Source: Desertivirga arenae (lineage in GTDB: Bacteria; Bacteroidota; Bacteroidia; Sphingobacteriales; Sphingobacteriaceae). From it: DNA of 64,000 nt. The stretch is from contig NZ_JAFEWE010000011.1 of assembly GCF_017355785.1 (NCBI RefSeq), positions 1 through 64,000 on the forward strand, read 5' to 3'. Shown here one piece after another: positions 9,041-17,233 of the stretch. Position numbers and translations under genes: made by a program. Each line of letters opens with the position of its first letter. Position 1 is the stretch's first letter. The notes below the pieces were generated by a model. That model made no database searches. It was not told the origin of the DNA and saw nothing but the letters and a program-made list of their open reading frames with translations.

Positions 9041-12000
9041 TTAACCTTCGCCTGAGCTGTTCAGGGAATCTGCAAAAAGCTTCGGACTCTTACCAAATTG
9101 CTTCTTAAAGCAGCGGCTGAAATAATAAGGATCGCGGAAACCTACCTGCTCCGCTACTTCAGCAACTGTTAACTGGGAGTGCTGGATCAGTTCGAGGGCT
9201 CTCTTCATCCGGTGCAGGGTAATGAACTCTGTGGGAGAATGGCTGGTTAGTTTGGATATCTTTTTTTGAAGTAGGCTGGAACTCACGCACATTTGATCTA
9301 CCAGCTGACTTACTCCAAAATCGGCGTTGGAAATATTTTCCCTGATGATACTTATCACTTTTTCGATGAACACTGCATCCTGATCATTCAATTCGGCTTC
9401 AACGGGAATATCTTCAGCTGAGGAAGAAAAGAGCTTTCTTAAGCGATTCCTGCTTTGGATAAGATTACGCACCTTAAGTTTGAAAACGTCGATATCAAAC
9501 GGTTTGCTGATATAGTCGTCTGCGCCTGCCTCAATTCCTTCAATCTGGCTTTCAACATCGGCCCTGGCTGTAAGCAAAACTACCGGTATATGTGCTGTTT
9601 TAACATTGTCCCTCAGTTTCTTCAATAACTCTACCCCGGTCATCACCGGCATCACTACATCGGAAACTATAACATCTGGTGTATATTTTATGGCAGCTTT
9701 TAGTCCCTCTTCTCCATTTCTGGCTTGTGTTACTTTGTAAGTAACAGACAGCTGACGGGTTACGAAAGCGAGAAGTTCTTCGTTGTCTTCAACAATAAGC
9801 ACATGCTCCAGGCCTTTTTCATTTGTGTTCCCCATTTCACGATCCTCACTTTGCATTCCATGACCAAGCAGATCAGATACCTGTTCTTTATCGTAGATCA
9901 AATCAGGGACCTCAGGATTTTCCTCTATTTCAGTTGCGTAAACCTGTTTATCAATAGGGATCCTCACTGTGAACTCCGATCCTACCCCCACCTGGCTTTT
10001 TACAGCAATAACACTTTTGTGCAGCCGAACCAGTTCCTTCACAATAGAGAGCCCGAGACCGGTTCCTTTGGTATCTACATTAGTTATTGATTCACGGTAG
10101 AACTGCTTGAAGACCTTGCTTAAATTATCGTCTGCAATCCCAATACCCGAGTCTCTAATAGCAATTTCTAAATAATTTGAATCCGGGAGATATTTACCAA
10201 AAGAAACTTCGCTTCCTGATGGTATAGTTCCCTTGCCTAAGAGACGCGTATGCACACTTATTGTTCCGCCAGCAGGTGTATAATTAAAGGCATTTGATAT
10301 CAGGTTGAACAGAACCTTTTGCAGTTTTGTGGAATCAACCCATCCCTCTGCCTGTTCTGCACCGTGATCAATAAAAAAGTCTATCTGCTTTTCTTTTGCC
10401 AGTTCAACAAATAATCCTGCGATCTCGTCTGCAAGAAGAAGGAGGTTAATATGTCTTACCCTTAAGGGGAAATTCCTGTTCTCCAACGTCCGGAAGTCCA
10501 TCAGCTCGTTGATGAGATGAAGCAGACGACCTGCGTTCCTCTTCATTACCATAAGGTTCTCCTCGGCCTCCTCCGGCTTCACCTTCTTAGATAAAAGCTT
10601 ATTTAATGGACCAATGATAAGCGTTAGCGGGGTACGGAATTCGTGCGATATATTGGTAAAGAACTGTAGCCGGTATTCACTGATCGCTTTGATCCGGCTG
10701 TTGAGTTTCATTACCTCGTCCCGGTTCTCTTCCAGCTCTTTGTTCTGCTTCCGGATCACCTCGGTGCGCTGCTTCACCATTAGGTCAAGCTTTCGCTTTT
10801 GCATCCTCAAGCTCTTCGTTCTATAGTAATAGAACCATACGGCAGCTCCTATCAATGCCAAGATCATCAGGAACTGGAAGGTAGCAGTTTGCCACCAGGG
10901 CGGTAATATTTCGAGTTTTAAGGCTACCTCATCTTTACTCCAGACACCATCATTATTGGACGCTCTTACGCGGAAAACATAAGTTCCGGGCTGTAGGCCG
11001 GTGTAGGATGCTGAAGTTTTACTACCCGGAACGTTCCAGTCCTTTTCAAGGCCTTCCAACTTATAAGCGTACCTGTTGTTCTCAGGGGAAGTAAAACTTA
11101 AGCCTGCAAATTCGAATTCGATAAATGACTGATTGTGCTTAAGCGTTATCTCTTTCTCAAAACCAATGCTTTGATTCAATGGAGAACTGCTGGAATCAAT
11201 TGTTACTGGTTTATTAAAGATTTTTAAATCGGTAAGAACAACCGTTGGAACAAGTGGATTTGCAGTGATACGTTCGGGATAGAAATAGTTAAAGCCGTTG
11301 ATACCGCCAAAGAGCATTGCACCATCCCGACTTAAATAACAAACGCCCTTCTCAAATTCGTTACCCTGCAGGCCATCATGAATATTAAAAACATTGATCT
11401 TAGATGTAGAAGGATCAAATTTAACAAGTCCGTTAACCGTACTTATCCATAAATTATCCTGTCTATCTGTTAGTATCCCACAAATAATATTAGTTGGAAG
11501 TCCATCTTTGGTAGTATAGACCTTAAACTTTCGGGTAGCGACATCGAAGAAATTAAGACCATTATTAGTAGCGATCCATAGATTTCCTTTACTGTCTTTT
11601 CGTATGGAATTAACCCGGTTATTACTAAGACTATTACCTGAGTTATTTTTGGCGTAATGCGTAAGTTTTCCCGTTTTCCGGTTATAATGGTACATACCAT
11701 CAAAAAGGGAGATGAAATAGATCTCGTCTCTATTGTACTCGACCATCTCGCGCACCGATGCCATTTTTACTCCCTTTTGCAGCGTGCCCGACTGAGGGTC
11801 GAGGATGTAAACCCCTGTAGTTGTGGCTACCCAGATCTCTCCATACTGATCCTTATGCACCATTCCTATTCTTCCCGGATTTATAAGGGGACCGGATTCC
11901 AGCCTAACTTTTAAATGGCTAAAGGTTTGAGCATTTTTATTGAAGATGAAAAGACCACTATTGTTTGTCCCAATAAGAAGCCTGGCATCATCAATCGCTG

Positions 12001-13249
12001 TAAGCGTTAATACATTTCCATCTGTAAGCCCTGAAGATAATTTTGGATTACTCCGGTAATTTACAAAGGTTCCTGTTTCTGGATTGAATTTACTAATACC
12101 CCCTTCATCACGGGTACCTACCCAGATTTCACCCTTCGAGTCCTGATAGAAACATCTGACGTTACTGTTGAAGATACCGCCAGGGCGGAAATTAACCTTG
12201 TAATGAAGAAAATTTTTTCGATAGGGATCATAATAATTCAATCCTGCATATGTTCCAATCCAGATATAACCCTTTCTGTCCCTGAAAATAGCAGTTATTG
12301 CATTGCTGGTAATGCTGTTAGGATCTTCGGGAACATTGGTGTGCGCGCTCAAAAAATCAACCTTCTTATCCTGATGATTATATACAAATAGTCCTCCACC
12401 ATCCTTAGCCCCGATCCAGACATTTTGGTGTTCATCTTCAGCTATCCCTGTAACATTATTTGTAAGTAAGGAAGAGCCCTTCTTAAAATGGTTGATCAAT
12501 TTTCCATGCTGGTCCAGCTGGTAGATACCCTGGTCACCGGTAGATATCCAAATATTTTGCCGGCTATCTTCATTTATGCTCCTTACATTGATCTTTTCCT
12601 CAGGTACCCTGACCTTTGCAAGGGAATTTTTTCGTGGCTCATAGATCAGCAAGCCATGACTGGAACCGATCCAAACTCTTTGTTTAGCATCCTCATAAAT
12701 GTCGTTTACTACCTCCCTGCTAACGAGACTGGTTTTGTTGAACACCGGGATATTTGAGTTGGAGATCTTACGGTTGAAATAGAACAAACCCTTATTGGTG
12801 CCCACCCAGAGATGTCTTCTGCTATCCAGGAAAATCTTAAAAACTCCGGTGTCAAAAATTAGAGTATCGCGGCCAGAAACTTTAGGAACTGAGGTATAGA
12901 AGCGCTCCTCCTTCCGGTTGAAAAAGGTGATTCCCTGCCTGGTACCGATCCATAGGTTTCCGTTGTCAGGATCGCAGGATATTGAATTAACATAGTTATC
13001 AGGGAGACCATTCTCTGCCTTATATATTTTGAAACGAACCCCGTCATAACGTGAAACGCCATCTTCTGTTCCTGCCCATATAAAGCCAAATTTATCTTGG
13101 GTTACACAGTTTATTTTATTTGATGAAAGGCCCGCATCCCTTGTTAAATGTTTGAAATAAGGTTGCCCCACCTGAGCATAACAGATCTTGAAACTGCACT
13201 CCAGCAGAAGCAGAAAAAAGCAAAAAAGGATACGTGCAAAATTTCTCAT
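9041..13249 (-). CDS. Hybrid two-component system sensor/regulator (HTCS)
   Basis: One-polypeptide sensor kinase and transcription factor of 1402 residues, typical for Bacteroidota glycan sensing. Order: signal peptide (1-25, ending CYAQ); two seven-bladed regulator propellers (about 30-680, repeated NxWIGT and GLxxFN motifs) plus a Y_Y_Y domain (about 690-780) facing the periplasm; a membrane segment about 787-810 after WW785; histidine kinase with SHEFRTPLT (His869 phosphorylated) and an ATPase domain with KGTGLGLSIV; receiver domain with SDVVMP (Asp1197 phosphoacceptor); and a C-terminal AraC-type DNA-binding domain (about 1290-1395). All catalytic motifs look intact. It sits between the GH29/SGNH unit and the divergent AraC regulator and probably activates neighbouring operons when a fucosylated oligosaccharide binds the propeller. 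Confidence 0.97.
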   Translation of the reverse strand: MRNFARILFCFFLLLLECSFKICYAQVGQPYFKHLTRDAGLSSNKINCVTQDKFGFIWAGTEDGVSRYDGVRFKIYKAENGLPDNYVNSISCDPDNGNLWIGTRQGITFFNRKEERFYTSVPKVSGRDTLIFDTGVFKIFLDSRRHLWVGTNKGLFYFNRKISNSNIPVFNKTSLVSREVVNDIYEDAKQRVWIGSSHGLLIYEPRKNSLAKVRVPEEKINVRSINEDSRQNIWISTGDQGIYQLDQHGKLINHFKKGSSLLTNNVTGIAEDEHQNVWIGAKDGGGLFVYNHQDKKVDFLSAHTNVPEDPNSITSNAITAIFRDRKGYIWIGTYAGLNYYDPYRKNFLHYKVNFRPGGIFNSNVRCFYQDSKGEIWVGTRDEGGISKFNPETGTFVNYRSNPKLSSGLTDGNVLTLTAIDDARLLIGTNNSGLFIFNKNAQTFSHLKVRLESGPLINPGRIGMVHKDQYGEIWVATTTGVYILDPQSGTLQKGVKMASVREMVEYNRDEIYFISLFDGMYHYNRKTGKLTHYAKNNSGNSLSNNRVNSIRKDSKGNLWIATNNGLNFFDVATRKFKVYTTKDGLPTNIICGILTDRQDNLWISTVNGLVKFDPSTSKINVFNIHDGLQGNEFEKGVCYLSRDGAMLFGGINGFNYFYPERITANPLVPTVVLTDLKIFNKPVTIDSSSSPLNQSIGFEKEITLKHNQSFIEFEFAGLSFTSPENNRYAYKLEGLEKDWNVPGSKTSASYTGLQPGTYVFRVRASNNDGVWSKDEVALKLEILPPWWQTATFQFLMILALIGAAVWFYYYRTKSLRMQKRKLDLMVKQRTEVIRKQNKELEENRDEVMKLNSRIKAISEYRLQFFTNISHEFRTPLTLIIGPLNKLLSKKVKPEEAEENLMVMKRNAGRLLHLINELMDFRTLENRNFPLRVRHINLLLLADEIAGLFVELAKEKQIDFFIDHGAEQAEGWVDSTKLQKVLFNLISNAFNYTPAGGTISVHTRLLGKGTIPSGSEVSFGKYLPDSNYLEIAIRDSGIGIADDNLSKVFKQFYRESITNVDTKGTGLGLSIVKELVRLHKSVIAVKSQVGVGSEFTVRIPIDKQVYATEIEENPEVPDLIYDKEQVSDLLGHGMQSEDREMGNTNEKGLEHVLIVEDNEELLAFVTRQLSVTYKVTQARNGEEGLKAAIKYTPDVIVSDVVMPVMTGVELLKKLRDNVKTAHIPVVLLTARADVESQIEGIEAGADDYISKPFDIDVFKLKVRNLIQSRNRLRKLFSSSAEDIPVEAELNDQDAVFIEKVISIIRENISNADFGVSQLVDQMCVSSSLLQKKISKLTSHSPTEFITLHRMKRALELIQHSQLTVAEVAEQVGFRDPYYFSRCFKKQFGKSPKLFADSLNSSGEG

Positions 13250-13567
13250 CCTAAGTAAAGATCGCTGTCAGGACAATGATAAATGTACTACTATTCTAAT
13301 GATAAACGGAAATTAACTCCTTTAATTTTCGTGGATCAATTATTCAGTTGACCTAAGTATCTAGATCAAAAATCGGATTCTACTTGCCTTAAACGCGCAT
13401 TTTTCCGTTTTTATCCATTAGCATTCCGGTTCTGTCCATTCTTCCTGAAAGACCATATACCGTCCTTTGATGATGAAAATCGCGGGAAGCAGAAGCATTC
13501 AGGCTTTATAAGGAATTATCCTTCATCCTTCTCGCAAGTACTGTTGTAACCAATTATTCCAATCGTT
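13250..13567. promoter_or_regulatory. Divergent intergenic region between HTCS and AraC regulator
   Basis: 318 bases between two divergently transcribed regulators, so both promoters must lie here. I see no clear consensus -7/-33 pair and no strong inverted repeat. The region is AT-rich at 13280-13380. Either regulator could act here, but no operator can be named. Confidence 0.4.
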
Positions 13568-14485
13568 ATGAAACCTCAATTATTAAGACTTTCGAAGGAG
13601 CCCACTCAATCTTTTACAGTTAGGCGCGACCTGGTACCTGATGTAAATAACAAATGGCATTACCACGCCGAAATTGAACTTATACATTTCAGTAAGGGAA
13701 AGGGAACTCAATTCGTGGGAGACAGTATTAAACACTTCCAGTCGGGCGACGTAGTACTGATCGGATCGGAACTCCCACACCTTTGCAGGTTTGATGAGAT
13801 TCACTTCGAAAAGGCTGCTACCCATCCGGTAGATACCCGGGTAGTGCACTTTCATCCGAATTTCTGGGGTGAACCATTTACCAACCTTCCAGAAAACAAG
13901 ATCTTAAAAGACGTTCTTGAAAAAGCAAAAAGAGGTATCAAAGTTGGCGGTCAGGCCCGTAAAGTGGTGGCTGAACTTATTGAAAAAATGCTTCAGGTGG
14001 ATGGATTGGAAAGAATGCTGCTATTAATTCAGGCTTTGCATGAAATTGCGAAATCTTCAGGAATAACAGTTCTTTCCTCAATTGGCTTTAAGAGCGATTA
14101 CCGCGAAAGCGAGAAGATCAGTGACATTTATTCTTATACCTTCAAGCATTTTAAAAAGAAGATATCCCTGGAAGAGATCGCTGAAATTGCTAATGTTAGC
14201 CCGAATTCGTTCTGCCGTTTCTTTAAGCAGAAAACGGGTAAGACTTACTCGCAATTTATTCTAGAGCTAAAGGTAGGACATGCCTGTAAACTTTTGATCG
14301 AGGATAATTTTACAGTGAAGCAGATTTGCTATGAAAGCGGCTTTAACAACTTCGCAAGCTTCCATAAGTACTTTAAGGTGATCACCGGAAAAAGCCCTTC
14401 TGCCTACCAGAAAGAATTCTTGAAAAAGAATAAGGTTATTCCGATGTATTACAATGAGCTGCCGCAGTATAAGGAAGCGAAGTAA
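13568..14485 (+). CDS. AraC-family transcriptional regulator with cupin sensor domain
   Basis: Cytoplasmic sugar-responsive regulator, 305 residues, of usual length for cupin-AraC proteins. The N-terminal half is a cupin-like sensor (WHYHAEIELIHFSKGKGTQFVGD, GDVVLIGSELPH), with His residues in the usual ligand-pocket positions. The C-terminal roughly 100 residues carry the two helix-turn-helix motifs (ISLEEIAEIANVSPNSFCRFFKQKTG and FTVKQICYESGFNNFASFHKYFK) with the standard G-KSPSAY ending. It is transcribed away from the HTCS gene and converges on the mutarotase/alpha-galactosidase unit. Such regulators commonly control deoxysugar or galactoside genes in Bacteroidota; the actual ligand is not readable from sequence. 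Confidence 0.93.
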   Translation: MKPQLLRLSKEPTQSFTVRRDLVPDVNNKWHYHAEIELIHFSKGKGTQFVGDSIKHFQSGDVVLIGSELPHLCRFDEIHFEKAATHPVDTRVVHFHPNFWGEPFTNLPENKILKDVLEKAKRGIKVGGQARKVVAELIEKMLQVDGLERMLLLIQALHEIAKSSGITVLSSIGFKSDYRESEKISDIYSYTFKHFKKKISLEEIAEIANVSPNSFCRFFKQKTGKTYSQFILELKVGHACKLLIEDNFTVKQICYESGFNNFASFHKYFKVITGKSPSAYQKEFLKKNKVIPMYYNELPQYKEAK

Positions 14486-14510
14486 GGCCCTCCTTGTACG
14501 GGAAAGGCTA

Positions 14511-14605
14511 TCAGGATCTCTCCTGGAGTCGGGATGACAAAGTCTCCCACCTTGTCATCCCGACCGTCCTGTTTGTCATCCCGACCTAAGGAGGGATCTT
14601 AAAGC
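14511..14605. repeat. Dispersed intergenic inverted repeat, locus A
   Basis: Two half-units face each other: GATCTCTCCTGGAGTCGGGAT at about 14515 leading into GACA, and TGTCATCCCGACCTAAGGAG at 14574-14593. A partial third unit, TGTCATCCCGACCG, lies between them at 14553. The halves can pair into a long imperfect hairpin. It lies in the convergent gap between the AraC stop (14485) and the mutarotase stop (14620), where a bidirectional terminator or mRNA 3'-end stabiliser would be useful. Confidence 0.8.
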
Positions 14606-14619
14606 GCTATAAATACTCT

Positions 14620-14955
14620 TCAATCTCCTAAATCAAACATCTTTTCCATTAGTATCCATTTCTCCCCGGGCTTGGTTCCAGGTAAGGGCTTCTGATATTT
14701 CCACATCAGCTCTTCCCACTCCTGCACTCTTGGATTTGCAGCATCCATGGCTGCTTTTTTGCGGAATGTAAAACCTTCCTCTACATCCATTAAGAGGAAA
14801 AGCCTTGTTCCGTACCGGTAAATTTCCATGCCTGAAATTCCGGAACTTTTAATACTCTCCTTTATTTCTGGCCATACGTTTTGGTGCCATTTAACATACT
14901 CTGCTATCAAACGTTCATTATCTTTCAGGTCCAGCGTAAAAACATGTCTTGCCAT
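14620..14955 (-). CDS. rhaM: RhaM-type mutarotase (L-rhamnose/L-fucose mutarotase, DUF718)
   Basis: Small cytoplasmic enzyme of 111 residues that interconverts the alpha and beta anomers of a 6-deoxyhexose. Family signature is visible: EYVKWHQNVWPEIKESIKSSGI with the conserved Tyr/His pair, IYRYGTRLFLLMD, and the C-terminal W-x-x-M-x-K with PG-KW. The length is typical. It is the last gene of a unit with GH105, a six-hairpin glycosidase and a GH36 alpha-galactosidase. The family is named for rhamnose, but members also act on L-fucose. With five fucosidase-type enzymes and no obvious rhamnosidase in the window, L-fucose is the likelier substrate here (inference). It is the only sugar-metabolism gene seen. 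Confidence 0.9.
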   Translation of the reverse strand: MARHVFTLDLKDNERLIAEYVKWHQNVWPEIKESIKSSGISGMEIYRYGTRLFLLMDVEEGFTFRKKAAMDAANPRVQEWEELMWKYQKPLPGTKPGEKWILMEKMFDLGD

Positions 14956-15014
14956 AGATATTTATAGATTAAGAGTAAGTTACATTACGAATTCTCTTTA
15001 GACATTCGTAGTGT

Positions 15015-17192
15015 TTAATTAGTGGCGGTTATTTCAATTACGGAGCTGGTTATTGCTGCTACTTTACCGGCGGAAAGGTTAAGCCCAACCTTCATTAAGT
15101 AATCTCCGCTGAATACTTCTCCATTTTCGGGAAGGACAGATTTAGCATCAGGCATCATATTAATTTCCTCGATCCGGTAGTTCTTGTCCGGATCCAGGCC
15201 GTCTAACTTCACCTTACCCAAATATTCTTTCCGGCGGAAATTGAGGATGTAATTGAAAAGGATGGCTTTATTCTTATGCTTATCTGCATACATCAAAACG
15301 GCACGAGGCTCTTCATACGGAGAAATCAGGCGATACAGATCACCGAACCAGATCACGTCGCTTATTCTTTTGTAGGTTATTACGGCTGCGTTACTGAATT
15401 TAATTTCCTCTTCGGTCATATTCTTCACACGGATATCGTATCCCATCTTACCCATCATCGCAACATCTGTTCTGAACTTGACCGGCTGTTTCCCCATAGA
15501 GGTTACATGGCTTGAAACAGTTAAGGCAGGAAAGAAGTTAAGATATCCCCATTGAATAAACACCCGTTCAAATCCGTCAGTATTGTCACTGGGCCAGAAT
15601 TCGGTAAAGTATTTAAGGGCTCCGTAATCTGTTCTTCCTCCTCCACCCGCGCAAAGCATGATCGGTAAGTGAGGGTATTTATTTCTTAAACGTGCCATCA
15701 CATTATAAAGGCTCCTGGTGTAGTCGATATAAAGGTTCGATTGCTTGTTCTTAAGATAAGGGGAGTAAGCATTAGTCATCATCCGGTTGCAGTCCCACTT
15801 AATGAAAGCCACACCAGGATTCTTTGTTAATAGCTCATCCACCACGTTGTACACAAAATCCTGAACCTTGGGATTGATCAGATCGAGCACAAGCTGATTC
15901 CGTGAAAGACTTTCTTCCCGGTTTTGGAGTTTCAATACCCATTCGGGATGTTTTTCATACAATTCGCTCTTCGGACTGATCATTTCTGGTTCCAGCCAGA
16001 TACCAAATTTTAGGTCCTTGGCATCAGCTTGCCTAACGAGATAACCAATGCCTCCCGGAAGCTTCTTTTTATCTTCCTGCCAGTCACCAAGTGCTGTTTT
16101 ATCAGCATCACGCGGGTATTTATTGCCGAACCAGCCATCATCCAATAAAAACAGATCAACACCCAGTTTCTTTGCTCCGTCAAAAAGCTCTACAAGGAGA
16201 TCCTGATTGAAGTCCATATGTGTAGCTTCCCAATTGTTCAGCAAGGTCATCCGCGGCTTATTTCCGTCGAGCACCCCGTAATTTCTTGCCCAATCATGAA
16301 GATTGCGGCTTGCCTGTCCCTTTCCCTTCTGGGTATAGGTGAAAATAAACTCTGGAGTTGTGAAAGTCTTTCCTGCTTCAAGCTTATAATCAGAAGCATA
16401 AGGATTCATGCCGGAGATCACCCTTAATCCATTCTGCTGATCGATCTCGAAGGTATTTTGAAAGTTACCAGACCAGCCGAGGGTACCCGCTATGAGTTCT
16501 CCTTCTCTTTCAGAGGAAGGCTTGTCGAGCGACAAATAAAACATCGGGGAACGGTACATATGAGCTCTGGCCCCAAGCTTGCTGTCAAGGATCTTGATCC
16601 CCGTAGTAAGCTGGGTTTCCTTCATTCTCATTTCCGTCATGTAATCCCCGTCGAAATGACTAAGCCAATATTTCGATGCATCAAAATGAAGCATCGCCGA
16701 GGCATAATTACTTAGGGTTATTGTTCCCTTTTCCTGATTCTTGATCTCGGTGAAGGTTTTGATGATATCTTCCTTATTGAAGGTCACATAGTGAAGTAGC
16801 ACCTGGAGAGCATATTGAGGATCCTTTAAAGTAATAATTGTTTCAATGGTATTATCATCCTTCTTAGAGGAGGTATGAGTTACATAACGCAAAGCTAGTG
16901 AAGGATTACCATCGGCATGAACAACGCGTATAGCTGGTTCAAAAAGATCTTCCATACCTGCAGCGATATAGGATTCCCGACGGGTTGATTGCACGGCAGC
17001 ATAATCGGCACTACGGTTAAATCTGGCCCCGAGGTAACTCTGAAATAATTTCTGATGGGAACCTACTGTGAGCACCATGGCAGAGTTACGGGTCTCCAGC
17101 ACTATTTGTTTATTTGATTGTGACATAACCTCGCCTGAACTTACCAACGAAATGAGTAGTACTAATAAAACGGGTGGCTTTATTTGAATCAT
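15015..17192 (-). CDS. GH36 alpha-galactosidase
   Basis: Secreted retaining alpha-galactosidase, 725 residues, signal peptide to about residue 25. An N-terminal beta-supersandwich is followed by the catalytic barrel: DLFLLDDGWFG, FGIWLEPEMISP, GVAFIKWDCNR with the nucleophile Asp467, and EFWPSDNTDGFER with the acid/base Asp536. C-terminal all-beta domain. All GH36 landmarks are intact. It lies 42 bases after the six-hairpin glycosidase and 59 bases before the mutarotase, in one minus-strand unit. It would remove terminal alpha-galactose from imported or surface oligosaccharides. A GH36 member with another specificity (for example alpha-N-acetylgalactosaminidase) cannot be excluded. Confidence 0.94.
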   Translation of the reverse strand: MIQIKPPVLLVLLISLVSSGEVMSQSNKQIVLETRNSAMVLTVGSHQKLFQSYLGARFNRSADYAAVQSTRRESYIAAGMEDLFEPAIRVVHADGNPSLALRYVTHTSSKKDDNTIETIITLKDPQYALQVLLHYVTFNKEDIIKTFTEIKNQEKGTITLSNYASAMLHFDASKYWLSHFDGDYMTEMRMKETQLTTGIKILDSKLGARAHMYRSPMFYLSLDKPSSEREGELIAGTLGWSGNFQNTFEIDQQNGLRVISGMNPYASDYKLEAGKTFTTPEFIFTYTQKGKGQASRNLHDWARNYGVLDGNKPRMTLLNNWEATHMDFNQDLLVELFDGAKKLGVDLFLLDDGWFGNKYPRDADKTALGDWQEDKKKLPGGIGYLVRQADAKDLKFGIWLEPEMISPKSELYEKHPEWVLKLQNREESLSRNQLVLDLINPKVQDFVYNVVDELLTKNPGVAFIKWDCNRMMTNAYSPYLKNKQSNLYIDYTRSLYNVMARLRNKYPHLPIMLCAGGGGRTDYGALKYFTEFWPSDNTDGFERVFIQWGYLNFFPALTVSSHVTSMGKQPVKFRTDVAMMGKMGYDIRVKNMTEEEIKFSNAAVITYKRISDVIWFGDLYRLISPYEEPRAVLMYADKHKNKAILFNYILNFRRKEYLGKVKLDGLDPDKNYRIEEINMMPDAKSVLPENGEVFSGDYLMKVGLNLSAGKVAAITSSVIEITATN

Positions 17193-17233
17193 GATATATT
17201 AAAGAGCCTGAGAATTTGATATGATAATGATGA

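Noticed and set aside
9725-10090. Plus-strand open frame of 121 codons inside the HTCS gene
   Set aside because: Lies opposite the kinase and receiver domains, whose motifs are intact on the minus strand.
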